Below, in pieces: positions 22,680 to 34,346 of a DNA stretch of 64,000 nt (position 1 is the first letter of the stretch; each line of letters starts with the position of its first letter). The position numbers and the translations under genes are program-made. Below the pieces are notes generated by a model, which was not told where the DNA came from, did not search any database, and saw only the letters and a program-made list of their open reading frames with translations. Source of the DNA: Psococerastis gibbosa (Eukaryota; Arthropoda; Insecta; Psocodea; Psocidae); contig OZ020492.1 in assembly GCA_963971405.1 (NCBI GenBank), positions 1,054,001-1,118,000 of the forward strand. The letters are read 5' to 3'.

Positions 22680-22845
22680 TTAGAGGACACCGCACTTGTC
22701 GGGCTTGTGGTCCAGCGGGTAAGACGACGCCCCGGATAGTCGTAGATCATGGGTTCGAATCCCGCCAAGTCATGTTTTTCATTTCGGTCATAACGAGGAG
22801 GTTACCTCTTCAACCAAAGTTAGTTAAATGTCAGTGTTATCTGCA
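22680..22845 (+). repeat. tRNA-derived SINE, best-preserved head
   Basis: Head 22695-22770 with A-box TGGTCCAGCGG (22708-22718) and perfect B-box GGTTCGAATCC (22752-22762), then the tail CATTTCGGTCATAACGAGG. Acceptor-like ends pair imperfectly and the anticodon arm is poor, so this is a SINE head rather than a tRNA gene. Confidence 0.7.
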
Positions 22846-25014
22846 ATCAAAAGGTAAATTATATTGTCAAATTTTGGATAAGGTCGTCTCAATGTTGGTG
22901 TGCTTTCTGATTATTAATGCAAATTTTTATTAAGGGGATATGCTACGTTGAAAATTGGCACCCCAAATTAAATTCTTTTCATTTTTGGAGTTTATACTTT
23001 AAGAATCGATTTTCATATTTAGAGGGCCGGTACGAGAAACATATGGGGGTTAACAATTAGGTGATCGCGTTAGGTTTTCCATGTAACGTTTCGTGCGCAA
23101 CCTATGAGGTTCTGTAGGGACAGTTTTGGTCACTAGGTTCGCTGACGACAAACCGATATCCATATTATTCAAAATGGCCGCCGTTTGCATGTGAAAACTA
23201 AGCACTTGGCATCTAATTAATTCTTTTAATATTTTTATAATATTTTTACTATGCCTGGACCTTATTTCGCTGCATATAATTTAATATATATATTCTCCAT
23301 GATTTATAGAAAAATATCACTTTAAAATATTGCGTAATTAAAAATCATTTTAAAATAGTATTGAGGCTTATGGAAAAATCAACGCTTTGATATGATTGCA
23401 GCTGGTGCTGCCACCTACAAAATGACGCCACAAATGAACCCCATTGTGCGCAGCTTCAAACAAATGCCACTTCGGCAAGGGGCCCAACAACAGCCCCCAC
23501 GGTGCCTAAATAGTCCCTTTTGTGCGCATTGAATTCCAACCATTGAACTATATATATATATGTATATCAATGATTCCAACATCATAATAGGGGTGGACCA
23601 CCACAGGGGGTTCACAGCCCATTCATTATTAAGGTTGGATAATGCACTTGCAGGCTGCCTGGTGCGTCCCTAGCCTATACATATATACGTAAATATATAT
23701 ATATATACATATATAGGCTATATACATTTTCAAACTTTATTCGGGAATAATAATGGCTGATGGGACGGGAAAAGGTGGAATCATTGTTTCAAATTGTGGA
23801 GTAGACTTAAGGAATTTTTTTCATTGTTTCTGTGGACCTGTTATTAGCACGTAAGTTAAATTATTTATTTATTTATTTTTACAGTCTGTTATGGGTCATC
23901 TGGCCCTATAGGTACCTATTGTGTATTTCTGTTCAATACACGCTTTGATTGATTGATTGACGCATACATGAGCATGTGTGATTTGTATTTGTTGGATATT
24001 GAATTATTTATGTAGTTTATATAAATATATATGAACTATACATATAATTAGATATATGTATTTAACCCAATATAATTATAAAGCGCATTCCACGATAAAT
24101 AGATAACTTTTTAACCTATCCAAAAATTATTATTTTTTCGATATCTATAATTTCCTCATGGTTATTACAATTGTTTATTTATTTTATGAATAATTTTTGA
24201 AATTTTAATAATTATAATCAACAATTAGACAATATTATCCGATTAATCAAATTTTTTTTAAATAGGCTATCATAATGTTTTTTATAAAATTTTCTTTCAA
24301 AACGTTTTATTTTCAGCATTTTTAAATAATTTACATACCTGTATATATAATTTGCCACTGATGCGTGATTCGTGCCACGATTCGTGAACCAGGTATCTAC
24401 CGACGATAATGTGAATTATTTTAGTTACCATAAATCACTTGTCACAGTAATTAATAACGAAGATAATATTGATCTAATTAATATTCTTCTTCTTCCCCCT
24501 TAATGCAGCGAAGGGGGGGGGGGTCGCCCTGGACCCATTTCCTTGGACTCTGGTCTTTGTCTTCCGTTCGACATCCCTCTTGCCGAAAAAGGCGATGCAT
24601 ATAGAGAAGTAGGCTGCTGTTATCTTCTTAACCGAAATAAGAAACCCGAGTCCAAAAAAAGACTAGGTCTACAGACTAAATAATATTGAAAATAATAATA
24701 ATAGTCGATTAATAATAATCGCATAATTTATCAACCTTCCTAATGGTATTATATTCACTTATGATAAGTAAAATCTACTTTTGTAAAATATTTGATGCAT
24801 AATACTTTACCGAATAAAAATGTATAAATTATTTAAGTTGTTCCATTGATTTGCTTATTTACGCTATGATATAGTATATCGAAATTTTTCTTGGTCTAGT
24901 AAGCTTTTTGTGCCTATGGTTAGACAATTGAACTTGAGAGTTGAGGAGTAAACTCCATTCGTGCGTCGGAGCTGACACACACATTTTATTTCATAACTCA
25001 GCAAGTTATTGAAA
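22846..25014. other. No gene; AT-rich with microsatellites
   Basis: Contains TA-rich palindromic stretches (about 23540-23560 and 23680-23720), a poly-G tract near 24510, and at about 22955 a GAAAATTGGCACCCCAAAT end matching inversely the end at 25240-25262. Confidence 0.5.
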
Positions 25015-25262
25015 ATTTGGTTCATTTAAGTTGCATTAGACTACTTCGTGCATCATATAATCCTAGATTATGCGAAATTTTAGCTCCCTGTGGTTTTTAT
25101 TAAAGAACTTAGATACCAAAAATTTAATATTTCCTATTATATGATGCATGAAGTAGTCTTCTACAACTTACATGAGCCAAATCTTTAATAACTTGCTTTG
25201 TTAATTACTGAAAAAATAAAATGTCAATAAAAACATCAACATTTGGGGTGCTAATTTTCTAC
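25015..25262. mobile_element. Long-inverted-repeat MITE, degenerate copy
   Basis: The arms around GCATTAGACTACTTCGTGCATCATATAAT and its inverse (25135-25200) fold over a short loop, and the right terminus reads TTTGGGGTGCTAATTTTC. Same family as 40079-40407 and 50915-51080. Confidence 0.55.
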
Positions 25263-25419
25263 TTAAGCGTTCTCAAAAATGTATTCGATAGTCCTTTTAT
25301 TCATTTTTATCTCGAAATTAATCAATATTGGAGTCAGTGGAAAACTAATAAAGCAATTTAAGAATTATTTTAAAGATAGGACTACTCTTGTAAAATAAAA
25401 GGATTTATTGAGCAAAACC

Positions 25420-26070
25420 GCTCCACAGCAATCAGGTATGCCTCAGCGTTCAATCTTAGGTCCACTTCTCTATTTACTCTTGGTGCGGTCTACGGTGAAT
25501 ATTTTTAAATACACCGTTATTAAGATACAATGCAAAGATTTTGTTGAAGGGTCAAAACTATTAAATGAATAATTTAATCGTTTTCCTCAGTGGGCGCATG
25601 ATCATGGCCAATAATGAAAAAAGAGAACGAATATTATGCTGATTCGTCCACTAAGTCGATTATGTGAATATAAAAATTAAATGTGACGAATCAGTAGAAT
25701 CTGGGATGTGTAATTGTAATTTAGTTATAACAATTAATTATCATGACCAGAGGTTTTTTAATATAACTTGTACATGTCAATTAATAATGTGACATAATTA
25801 TTGACGATCACTTAGTGGTCGCAGCATGTAGATTTTATTTATCAAAAATTGCGATCTTGTACTTTTGCTCTATCATGTCTTAGAGGCACCAACAAAAATA
25901 ATCTGTTTATTGCATATCGTGCTTTAGTTGAGTTCATTTTGAGGTACGGGATAGGAACTTGGGGCTCTGTGGCAGAATGTTTCACTAAAAAAATTATAAA
26001 TCTACAGGTCTCACTCTTATAACATATATGAACAATAATCGACACAGCTAAGCAAACTGCAATGTATTTA
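25420..26070 (+). pseudogene. Decayed LINE reverse transcriptase fragment
   Basis: Near 25430 the sequence encodes SGMPQRSILGPLLYLLL, a worn form of the RT motif SGVPQGSxLGPLLF. At 25870-26025 another frame encodes FALSCLRGTNKNN..YRALVEFILRYGIGTWG, the typical thumb region of Jockey/CR1-like LINEs. Many stops and frameshifts lie between, and the YxDD motif is not recognisable. This is an old, unrelated LINE remnant on the + strand. Confidence 0.72.
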
Positions 26071-26294
26071 AGAAATATAGTAGGCCTATGTTGACTATTG
26101 AATTATTGCATATCCAAGCCATTTTAATGATGAATTATTTTGATTGAAAATATTAGACCATAACCCCCTCCACATACAGCCGCAGAGCCGGAGCTACTTA
26201 TAAACATTACATTATAACTTATAATAACATGTTAGTCGAAGAGCTGACAGACGAGATAACGCATGTCTGGGTACCAATTTTTTTGTGGCTGGAT

Positions 26295-27529
26295 CGTGAA
26301 GAGGACAATAAAAAAGTAAAAAAAAAAACGGCTTCTTGCGCTCGTCAGACTGGATCCCCTATTTTTTACGAAGGCCTATAAAGATTTTTTTTTTTATTAT
26401 TGATGAATTTTTTAGTATCAGCGCAAGAACACTCCAAAAAGAAATTTGGGAATGAAATTTGGCATGTAGGTTCACAAATATAATACCTCGAGACCATTTT
26501 TTTAAATTTTGGGCTAACTCAATTTTGGGGGGTTTTATTCTCTAAAAACTCCCAAAAAACGTCCAAAAAAAATTATTTTTCAAAAACGGTTCCAACTATT
26601 TCTTTTAAAATCACATATTGTATATTGTAGACGTTAATGTCTAAAAAGTGCGGTGCATGTTACCCCCACACCTAAAAGGGCCACAAGACGTCCCACACAT
26701 CAAGCTTTCCCACGAATAAGGATGTTACATATTTCCAAGAAATGTCTCATTACTCATTTCAGGGTACCACTTTGAAACCGAACTCAAACTACTCCCTGTA
26801 AAAAGACCTTTCATTCTATACACTTCTTGCTCGGTTGTGCCAAGGCTTTTCCCCCGACAGAAGTCCTTTTGTGAAAAAATTCATCATTCAAATTCAAAAA
26901 CATTCACTAAATTTTACGAGGGTTTTTGCTCTGGTACGCGGCAGGTGGACGCATGAAGTTTTTTTTAAATAAAGGCTTCTGTCGGGGGAAAAGCCTTGGC
27001 ACAACCGAGCAAGAAGTGTATAGAATGAAAGGTCTTTTTACAGGGAGTAGTTTGAGTTCGGTTTCAAAGTGGTACCCCGAAATGAGTAATGAGACATTTT
27101 TTGGAAATATGTAACATCCTTATTCGTGGGAAAGCTTGATGTATGGAACGTCTTGTGGCCCTTTTAGGTGGGGGGGGGGGGGTAACATTTACCGCGCTTT
27201 TTAAACATTAACGTCTGCAATATACAGTATGTGATTTTAAAAGAAATAGTTGGAGCCGTTTTTGAGAAATAATTTTTTTAGACGTTTTTTGTGAGTTTTT
27301 GAGAATAAAACCCCCCAAAATTTTAAAAATGGTCCCGAGGTATTATATTTGTGAACCTACATGCCAAATTTCTTTCCCAAATGTCTTTTGAGAATGATCT
27401 TGCGCTGATACTAAAAAATTCAACATTAATCAAAAAAAAATATCTTTAGGCCTTCGTAAAAAGTAGGGGATCCAGTCTGACGAGTGCAAGAAGCCGTTTT
27501 TCTTTAAATCTTTTATGGTCCTCTTCACG
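26295..27529. mobile_element. Giant palindrome: arms of about 570 bp around a 100-bp loop
   Basis: 26295-26870 is repeated in inverse orientation at 26971-27529, with ends CGTGAAGAGGAC and GTCCTCTTCACG. Only scattered substitutions and small indels separate the arms. No transposase is present; a foldback-type non-autonomous element is likely, or a local inverted duplication. Short fragments related to its arm (oligo-C with AAATTGAG) recur at about 36270-36310 and 39370-39440. Confidence 0.85.
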
Positions 27530-29067
27530 TGTAAAATTCCTTCTTATATGTCAAATGTGAATGGTTTGAGAGGCCTCGATGCGTAGCTAATGACCACAAT
27601 GCTGTTGTTTTGGACTTGTGTACACACCGCAGAAATTCCTACGTTGGAAGCATCCGTCCGAATTTGAAAACCTAACTTAAAATCTGGCGTGCCCAACACT
27701 GGCCTCGAACACAAGACATCTTTGATTTGTTGGAAAGCCGCAACCCGTCCATCCGTCCACTGTAGAGAGGTGACTCCCTTCTTCAACAAATCGTTGATTG
27801 GCCGAGCCACTTCCCCGAGCTTTGGGATAAACCTCCGGAAAAAATTAATGCAACCCATAAATTGGCGAACTTGTTTTTGAGTACGAGGCTGGCGTATACT
27901 GCGGATGGCTTCAATTTTATCCTCGTCCGGCGAGATGGTGTTATTCTCCAGCTTCACCCCAAGAAATTTGACCGACTGCTGGAAGTACCGGCATTTTTTC
28001 TTGTTGATAATGAGATTATTTTCTCGCAGGGCTGCAAACATGTCCCGTAACAGCTCCGCGTGTTCCTCCACGGTCTTTGTAGCTACCAAGCAGTCATCAA
28101 AATAAATGTAAAGACCGCGGTGCTTAAACTTGCCTAATATCGAATGTATGATTTCGCTAAACTTATCCGGTAGCACCGCAAGACCCAGGGGGCAGTATTT
28201 CCACTTATATTGAACTCCGGCGACGGTGATTGCTGTATAGTCCTGGGACTCTGGACTGATGGGGACCGAATAGTAAGCATCCCTCAAATCTGTTACAGAC
28301 AACACGAACGCGTCCTGGATGCTTTCAATTGATCTGTTGTAGAAAAGACCGAAACGTCTTCATATTGATACTGATAATAAAATCACACTAAGGTAACAAA
28401 TAACTTATTGTAATTAACACTAAATTAATTTCCTGTTTCCAGGTATATCCCAAAGGTAAAAATATTCAAGAACTTGGACGCACTCAAATTACATACAATA
28501 TTCCGGGCTTAATCACCAAACCGGGAAGCCAAAATTCTCTATCTCAAGAGGAGCCAAAACACCTAGTCGCAAGAAGAACGCGACTAACAATCATTGTGTA
28601 ATACTTAATGCTAGAACATTATAATAATAGCAGTATGTATTATAAATTATACAACCACCTACCTACATGTTTATTACTTAAAAACCTGTAAATTACAGCC
28701 TGTGATAGAGCGTCGACATACAGAAACTATGTCTACTCCCACCACCGGCGGTAACCGTATGGGGAAAAAAAAAAAAAATGTTCAGGATAAAATCGCAGCA
28801 GTAAGGAGCCATGTCGGTGACAGAACTCCACCGATGAGCACCCAATACAACAGCGAATCATCCGGGAAGGAACAGCGATGGAAGGACAAAACCCCCTTCC
28901 CGCGACACCTTTCCGGATAATTTGAAATCCTGATGATGAACCTGTATACGAAACGTGTCTACCAAGTGGAAAAAACATTAGAGAGGAAAGTTGTCACAGA
29001 ATAGAGTCCAGGCACCCAAACGCGTAGGCGCCACTTGTAAAATTCCTTCTTATATGTCAAATGTGAA
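27530..29067 (-). mobile_element. Internally deleted Gypsy-type element with terminal repeats
   Basis: A perfect 32-bp direct repeat bounds the block (27530-27561 and 29036-29067). On the - strand the right copy ends in TTTTACA and is followed by AGTGGCGCC, a plausible primer-binding site starting with TGG. I therefore read the 32 bp as the last bases of the LTRs, with most of the 3' LTR lost. The 5' LTR would extend right of 29067 but its start could not be fixed. Confidence 0.5.
27544..28350 (-). pseudogene. Ty3/Gypsy reverse transcriptase and start of RNase H
   Basis: The frame is open for more than 254 codons: SVTDLRDAYYSVPI, then GLAVLPDKFSEIIHSIL, the catalytic IYFDDCLVA, KCRYFQQSVKFLG, GCINFFRRFIPK and the RNase H start FQIRTDASNVGISAV. 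It ends abruptly after SYASRPLKPF, where a 32-bp sequence (27530-27561) follows that is repeated at 29036-29067. Gag, protease and integrase are missing. The catalytic residues of the RT are intact, so the deletion is probably the main damage. Confidence 0.88.
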
Positions 29068-29803
29068 ATTAAACTTTAATGTTCATTTCTGTTACTCATA
29101 CTCGTACACTGCTTGTGCAATTCTAGCATGCTTGCTTCTCGCTATTAAAACTTGCTTTACTAATCTAATTTCATTTATTATTCTTTGGGAGCTATAAGAA
29201 CCTTCTTAATTATTGTTACAAGATCTGCTATGTTCTTATTAAATAAAACTGCTTGTGATGCTTATGCTTGCTTAACTTAGGAAAGTTGGATTCGGAAACT
29301 TAGGGAAATGAAATAAACTACTTAGGGCTACTCTAGAAGGTAGCTGTTTTCTAACGGATGACCGGTCCTGATAAGACACTGAAGCCCGGAGCCTGATTAG
29401 CCTGGGATTGGTGTTACGAAAATTAAAACGGGCTAGCTCAGACGACACCCAAGCTAATCCCACTCCGGCTTCAAACTACTCAACACAACTAGGGAAACAT
29501 GCAGCTACCGAGGTCAAGCTCCCGATGAATCCGACAGAAACCCAGATCGCGGGGCGCAATACTCTAGAGCCGCATCCTTCCTCATGCGGAGACTCAACTC
29601 AGGGAGCGTTAAGGTCAGAAAGAAACCTGGACAAAATCTGCGACAACAATCTCTCTCTTCTAATGCAACAAAATATACAGTGCAATAATAATTTTTAAAT
29701 TGAAAAACAGCGCCAAACAATAGCGGGTGCATTAAGCTAAAACCACGTCTTAGACGGGGCAATAGAAACCAATATGGCCGAAATAGTCAACAAGATTACA
29801 GAG
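29068..29803. other. No gene; possibly 5' LTR of the Gypsy remnant
   Basis: Contains an AATAAA-like signal and GC-richer stretches but no recognisable coding sequence. Confidence 0.35.
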
Positions 29804-31606
29804 CAGGGTTGCCGTTTTGCGTGAAAAATCACGAAATGCGTGTATTTTCAGAGCTTGCGTGATGTGTGTGTAAAGTGCGTGTATTTTAGACAAAATTGAT
29901 TTTATAATTAAATAAAAATATTGAAATTTAAACCAATAAAATAATAAAAAAATTAAAACCATGGAAAAATGAAAACTTTAAAAAAAAAAAAATGCCGAAA
30001 AATGCTGTTTACCTTACCTGATCTAGGACCACAGACCACAAGTGCCAAGACCCCAACACAACTCCAAAAATCATATTCCAAATCTACTCGGCCGGCGGGC
30101 GGCCATTGTGATTTGCTCATTATTTCATATTTGTCTGCCTCTGCGCCACATGGGCGCAAAATCGAAAAAGATAACAAACATGCATATTATAGAACAAAGA
30201 AATGCCACGTGTGAGAGGTCTTTTTCTGATTGAAAATTAATAAAAAAAAACTACTTATTTACGAACCACAATGTCTCAAAAGAGGTTGAACTCTTTTGTT
30301 CAAGCGAATAAGGCGACCACTTAAAGCCTTAAAACCCCAAGATTTTATAGGAAGTCAATATTTTGGGCCGAATTATTTAAAAAGTAATAACATAATAAAG
30401 TGCTCATCTGAAAAATCTAAACATTTTTGGCAAGATGCGTAAAACCCCGTATTTCAGGTCTATTGAACAAACGTCTTCTCCCGGGGGAGACCCCTGGACC
30501 CCCTCGTTTGGAATTAGCCTATGTTCATCGCCTGTAAACATCGAAACGTTACTCCTATCAAAATGCATGAAACCCCACCATGTCATGCTCATCTTTCAAG
30601 AATTTGCTCGTAATTGGATTCATTGCCTGTAAAATCTAAGCGTTAACCTATCAAAATGCCTAAAACCCCACTGTTTCAGACCTATTTTTCAAAAAAAAAA
30701 AAAAAAAAAAAAATCACCCGGGGAGACCCCCGATCCCCCTTGTATGTAGTTATATTCATCGTCCGTACAATTGAAACAATAGTCCTATCAAAATGCGTAA
30801 AACCCTTACCATTTCAGCCCTATTTTTAAAAAAATTTCACACGGGGGAGACCCCCGGCCCCCCTTGCTCGTAATTATATTCATTGTCTGTAAAATCATCA
30901 AAACGTAACAACTTAATAAAGTCGTTATCTACAAAATCTAAACATTTTTGGCAAGATGCGTAAAACCCCGTATTTCAGGTATTTTACAAAAATCTTCACC
31001 CGGGGGAGACCCCCAGACTCACTCGTTCGTATGTAGCCTATCTACATCGCCTGTAAAAATCGAAACATTACTCCTATCAAATTGCGTAAAACCCCATCAT
31101 TTCAGGCTTATTTTTCAAAAATTTTGACCCGGGCCCCCCTTGCTTGTATTTATATTCATTACGACCCTTGGGGGGCCCCGGTTCACGTCTCCCGAACCCC
31201 CGGGCCCCTGTGCGACGGACAGTAATGTCATTAATTTAAATGCTGCGAAAGTCCTTGAGAACGGTTTTCCCCTTATTCTACACTATCATGAAAATGGGGG
31301 GGGGGGGGCAAATTAAACACCGCCACCCTCGAAAAACTATCGTTACGCCACTGGAAGTAAGAAAAATAATTCACACAGATTTTTCAGCCCCACTACAAGC
31401 TAAGCATAGAAGTTGTTAGATAAAATTAGCAAAACAAATGACATATTTTTTAGTTACCATATTAAAAAATTTAATATAAATTATATATTATATGTATATA
31501 TTATATTAATATGCATATATATTAGCCGATTAGTTGCTTGCGTGATATGTCGTGAATTTTGAACGTCAGTGGCGTGATATTTCATATGACACGTCCGGCA
31601 ACACTG
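29804..31606. mobile_element. Non-autonomous hAT element with 8-bp target duplication
   Basis: Ends CAGGGTTGCCG and CGGCAACACTG are inverted repeats with one mismatch, and both are flanked directly by the octamer TTACAGAG (29796-29803 and 31607-31614), the 8-bp duplication hAT transposases make. The inside has no transposase frame; it carries the GC-hairpin satellite (30425-31150) and, at 31335-31352, a second inward-facing end (TACGCCACTG) that may mark a nested element. Confidence 0.85.
30425..31150 (+). repeat. GC-hairpin satellite, array 2 (about six units)
   Basis: Units of about 125-150 bp with CAAAATGCGTAAAACCCC.. then CCCGGGGGAGACCCCCGGA-like hairpins and ATTCATYGCCTGTAAAATC linkers. 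It is homologous to the array at 14500-15010. Both arrays end in a related GAACGGYTTTCCC..CATGAAAAT flank. Confidence 0.8.
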
Positions 31607-31614
31607 TTACAGAG

Positions 31615-33593
31615 CCAGAGGAGCTCTTATTTTATTTTAAAATTAACCGAAAAACCCCAGCCGGGAAAACTTTTCCGCTTTTTCCAAAGCAACAAAACAA
31701 AAATAATGTGAGAGTGACAAACGAAATTACTACGGTAAGTACAGTGAAAACAATACATTGACAACCTGGTGATCTAAGCACAGAGACGCTGCGTTTTTGC
31801 GCCAAAACAGAGACCTCTTTAATAAAATGTAATCAAAACACGAACCCGGGGCGCCAACCTACAATTTTGGAATGATTACTGCCAAACAAGGACCGGTAGA
31901 CGTGCCCCTTTCCCGTAGGCAAGGATCGGGTCACACGCCTCAATTTTACGGTTCCAAAAGTGGCTGCAAAACCCCAGCGTCCCTATTCTTAGACCACCAT
32001 GTTGTAATTAGAACAAGAATGAACAGGCTCCCGAAGTTTGACAGCTCCAGGAGTGTCATCAGCTGATTATGACAAGACAGACAGCTCATCAAAAATTACG
32101 TACGGACTAAATGATTTAGAAATGTAGGGGGTAGCAAAATTGCGCCCAGAACTTAGGAAAATTGACGAACTGGAAAATTATATAAAAGAAAAGAAGCTTA
32201 CGGACCAGAGCTCACGGCAGGGTACTCGGATTCCACTAGTAGGTGCAGGGCGCAGAGAGTGCATACTCCGCAGGGTGTAGTAGGCCCTAGGCAGGCCGTA
32301 GGTAGGTCAAATATGCATGGCTCACTCCATCTCGCCTATCCGAAATCCAGGCGGCTACCGGAGCCTAGATGGTCAGGCTCCGAGCTGTGGCTCCCCAGCG
32401 ACCGGCTTTAGGCCCAGACAAGTTTTTCCTACCCCATCATGGTGGCTGTTTTCAAGTGCTATGGAGGAAACAATTAATGATTATTTAGTGGTAGCTTGTC
32501 TTCCTTTCTTCCCCTGCATATGGCCGAGCAGCTCCAATCTGACCTTCCTGTGACCTTGACGGTCTTTCCGACATCCGACGTGAAGATTAAGTAGCAAATT
32601 TTATATTTATTTTTTTTTCCTCGAGCCACACCGTAATTACCTTAAATTATCTTAAATTCCACTTCCTCCTGATCAGACGTGGTTTGAGCCGGCAAGCATG
32701 CGTCATCGCGCATGGACGCATTTATCTAGGCTCCTACTTGTTTCGTGTATAATATTTATGCTTATTTTTCTTTTTCAGGGGTTTCTCCCGGTTCTACGGC
32801 GGTACGTAATTTCATAAATTAATAAAAACGGGGCTTACCACAAAAAATCAACCTCGACGCAACTCATCACCAAGAAAGTCAGAGAATGAGCAAGTTTGAG
32901 ACTTGCCAGCTCACTTCGTCCTTATCCGGTCATATTAGCCACTTAGGCACCTTTTAACTCCCAAGTTGACTTCATGTGGTTAACCTCACCCCCCAAAAAA
33001 CCCAATATATTATTTTGACTCGCCCCCAATTGTGTTTAATCGTGGTTAATGCTCGAATTATTCCCCTTTCGACTCATTTCCGTTTCGAGTTTCAAAGTAT
33101 CCCCGCCACTCACTCCGCGCTGTTTTTTAAATCATTACACACGATCCAGTCACAAAAAATTTGGTACCCAGACATGCGTTTTCTTCTCCCCATCAGCTCT
33201 TCGACTATGTATGGTTATCATGAAATTAAGGTAGCAATACCCCGAGTATTTAGTTGTATTATATAATTATCTGAAGGACTATTTATTTTATGGACTTATG
33301 CATACTTGAACCTTGCAGCATCAACGACCCCATGGGTTTTCAGGCATTATTAATATTATTTTCGAATGAATTTCTAGTCGTTGGCAAATTGGTTCAAGTC
33401 CTTGATGTCAGCCCACACCGACTATATGTTATAATGGACAAGCTGTCCTGTATGTCGTCTACTCATTCTGTTCACTCTTTTTTTTGTTGGAAATTAAGAT
33501 TAGGTCTAGTATGAATGGAATATAGAGGTGTAGGCGTCAAAAAGTTAATAGATGAAATGATTTTTAACCAAACGGTGAAAGTTTTCTCAAATC
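31615..33593. other. No gene recognised
   Basis: Mixed-composition DNA without recognisable coding motifs or RNA genes. Short frames here show no family likeness. Confidence 0.45.
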
Positions 33594-33747
33594 CAGGGGC
33601 GGATTCAAGTTTTTCGTCGGTGGGGGAAACGAAAAGGGTTCCGCGTCAAAGGGAACACCATAATTCTTTAAACTCTCGGTGATTGTTAAGCATTTTACAT
33701 GCATTTACTTAGTCTCATTGTGCGTGCCCCTTCTGAATCCACCACTG
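33594..33747. mobile_element. Short hAT-like MITE
   Basis: 154 bp with ends CAGGGGCGGATTCAA and (inverted) CAGTGGTGGATTCAG, 12 of 15 matching, beginning CAG and ending CTG as hAT elements do. No clear 8-bp duplication is left. Confidence 0.5.
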
Positions 33748-34070
33748 TAAAATAACCATAATACTTGATTTTAAATCTAAAAATGAAAGGAGTAAAACGA
33801 AAAACAAACATAGCTCCAGGTTAAAAGAATTTTTTAGTGTCCATAAACTGATGTCGCTCGTTCAAGTTTTTTTTGAGTAGATCCAAAGAGCTGCACTATT
33901 TTCCCAAAATTGGCACAGAAACACCTCCAATACTATCCAAAAGATCAGAAGAGTCTTTGACCACATCCATGAATTTCCTTATTTTTTTTAATATTATTAA
34001 TTAATAAGTACGGGCCTAGTAAGTGCTTCACAAGGTTATTTTTGAAAGGAAGGTAAAAAAGAAATATAAC

Positions 34071-34346
34071 TTAATTCTCTTTCTTAGCACGAGAAGATTT
34101 GGACAAAGACAGATCCAACCTAACACAGATTATGCCAACAATAAATAGTATAAAGAAGCCTGCAATGGCTAGAAGGGGCTCCTGGAACATGAGGATCCGT
34201 GGAAATGTGTAGGCTACTTCCAGATCTTGGATATGACTCTCGACAAGATTCTTCATCCGGAGCACAACCACTGGCCGTCCCGTCGTGTCCAAATAAGTCA
34301 AATGCTTCTCAATTGGCAATCTTTCAACGGGGTATGGTGTTTTTAC
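34071..34346 (-). CDS. RPN1: RPN1 exon 5 (membrane helix and stop)
   Basis: 276 bp from a T-rich acceptor (TTTTTTTAG) to TAA at 34073-34071. Encodes [14 protein letters not shown], the transmembrane helix and the short cytosolic tail KSSRAKKEN. Confidence 0.95.
   Translation of the reverse strand, partial: VKTPYPVERLPIEKHLTYLDTTGRPVVVLRMKNLVESHIQDLEVAYTFPRILMFQEPLLAIAGFFILFIVGIICVRLDLSLSKSSRAKKEN

Noticed and set aside
22695-22770. Possible functional tRNA gene
   Set aside because: A- and B-boxes are good, but the anticodon arm is poor, the acceptor has mismatches, and near-copies lie within 800 bp, so it is a SINE head.
28702-28978. Overlapping + and - frames of 72-81 codons
   Set aside because: No Gag or other family likeness; they lie within the damaged Gypsy remnant.
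32317-32553. 78-codon frame
   Set aside because: No motif or exon-like borders; composition not clearly coding.
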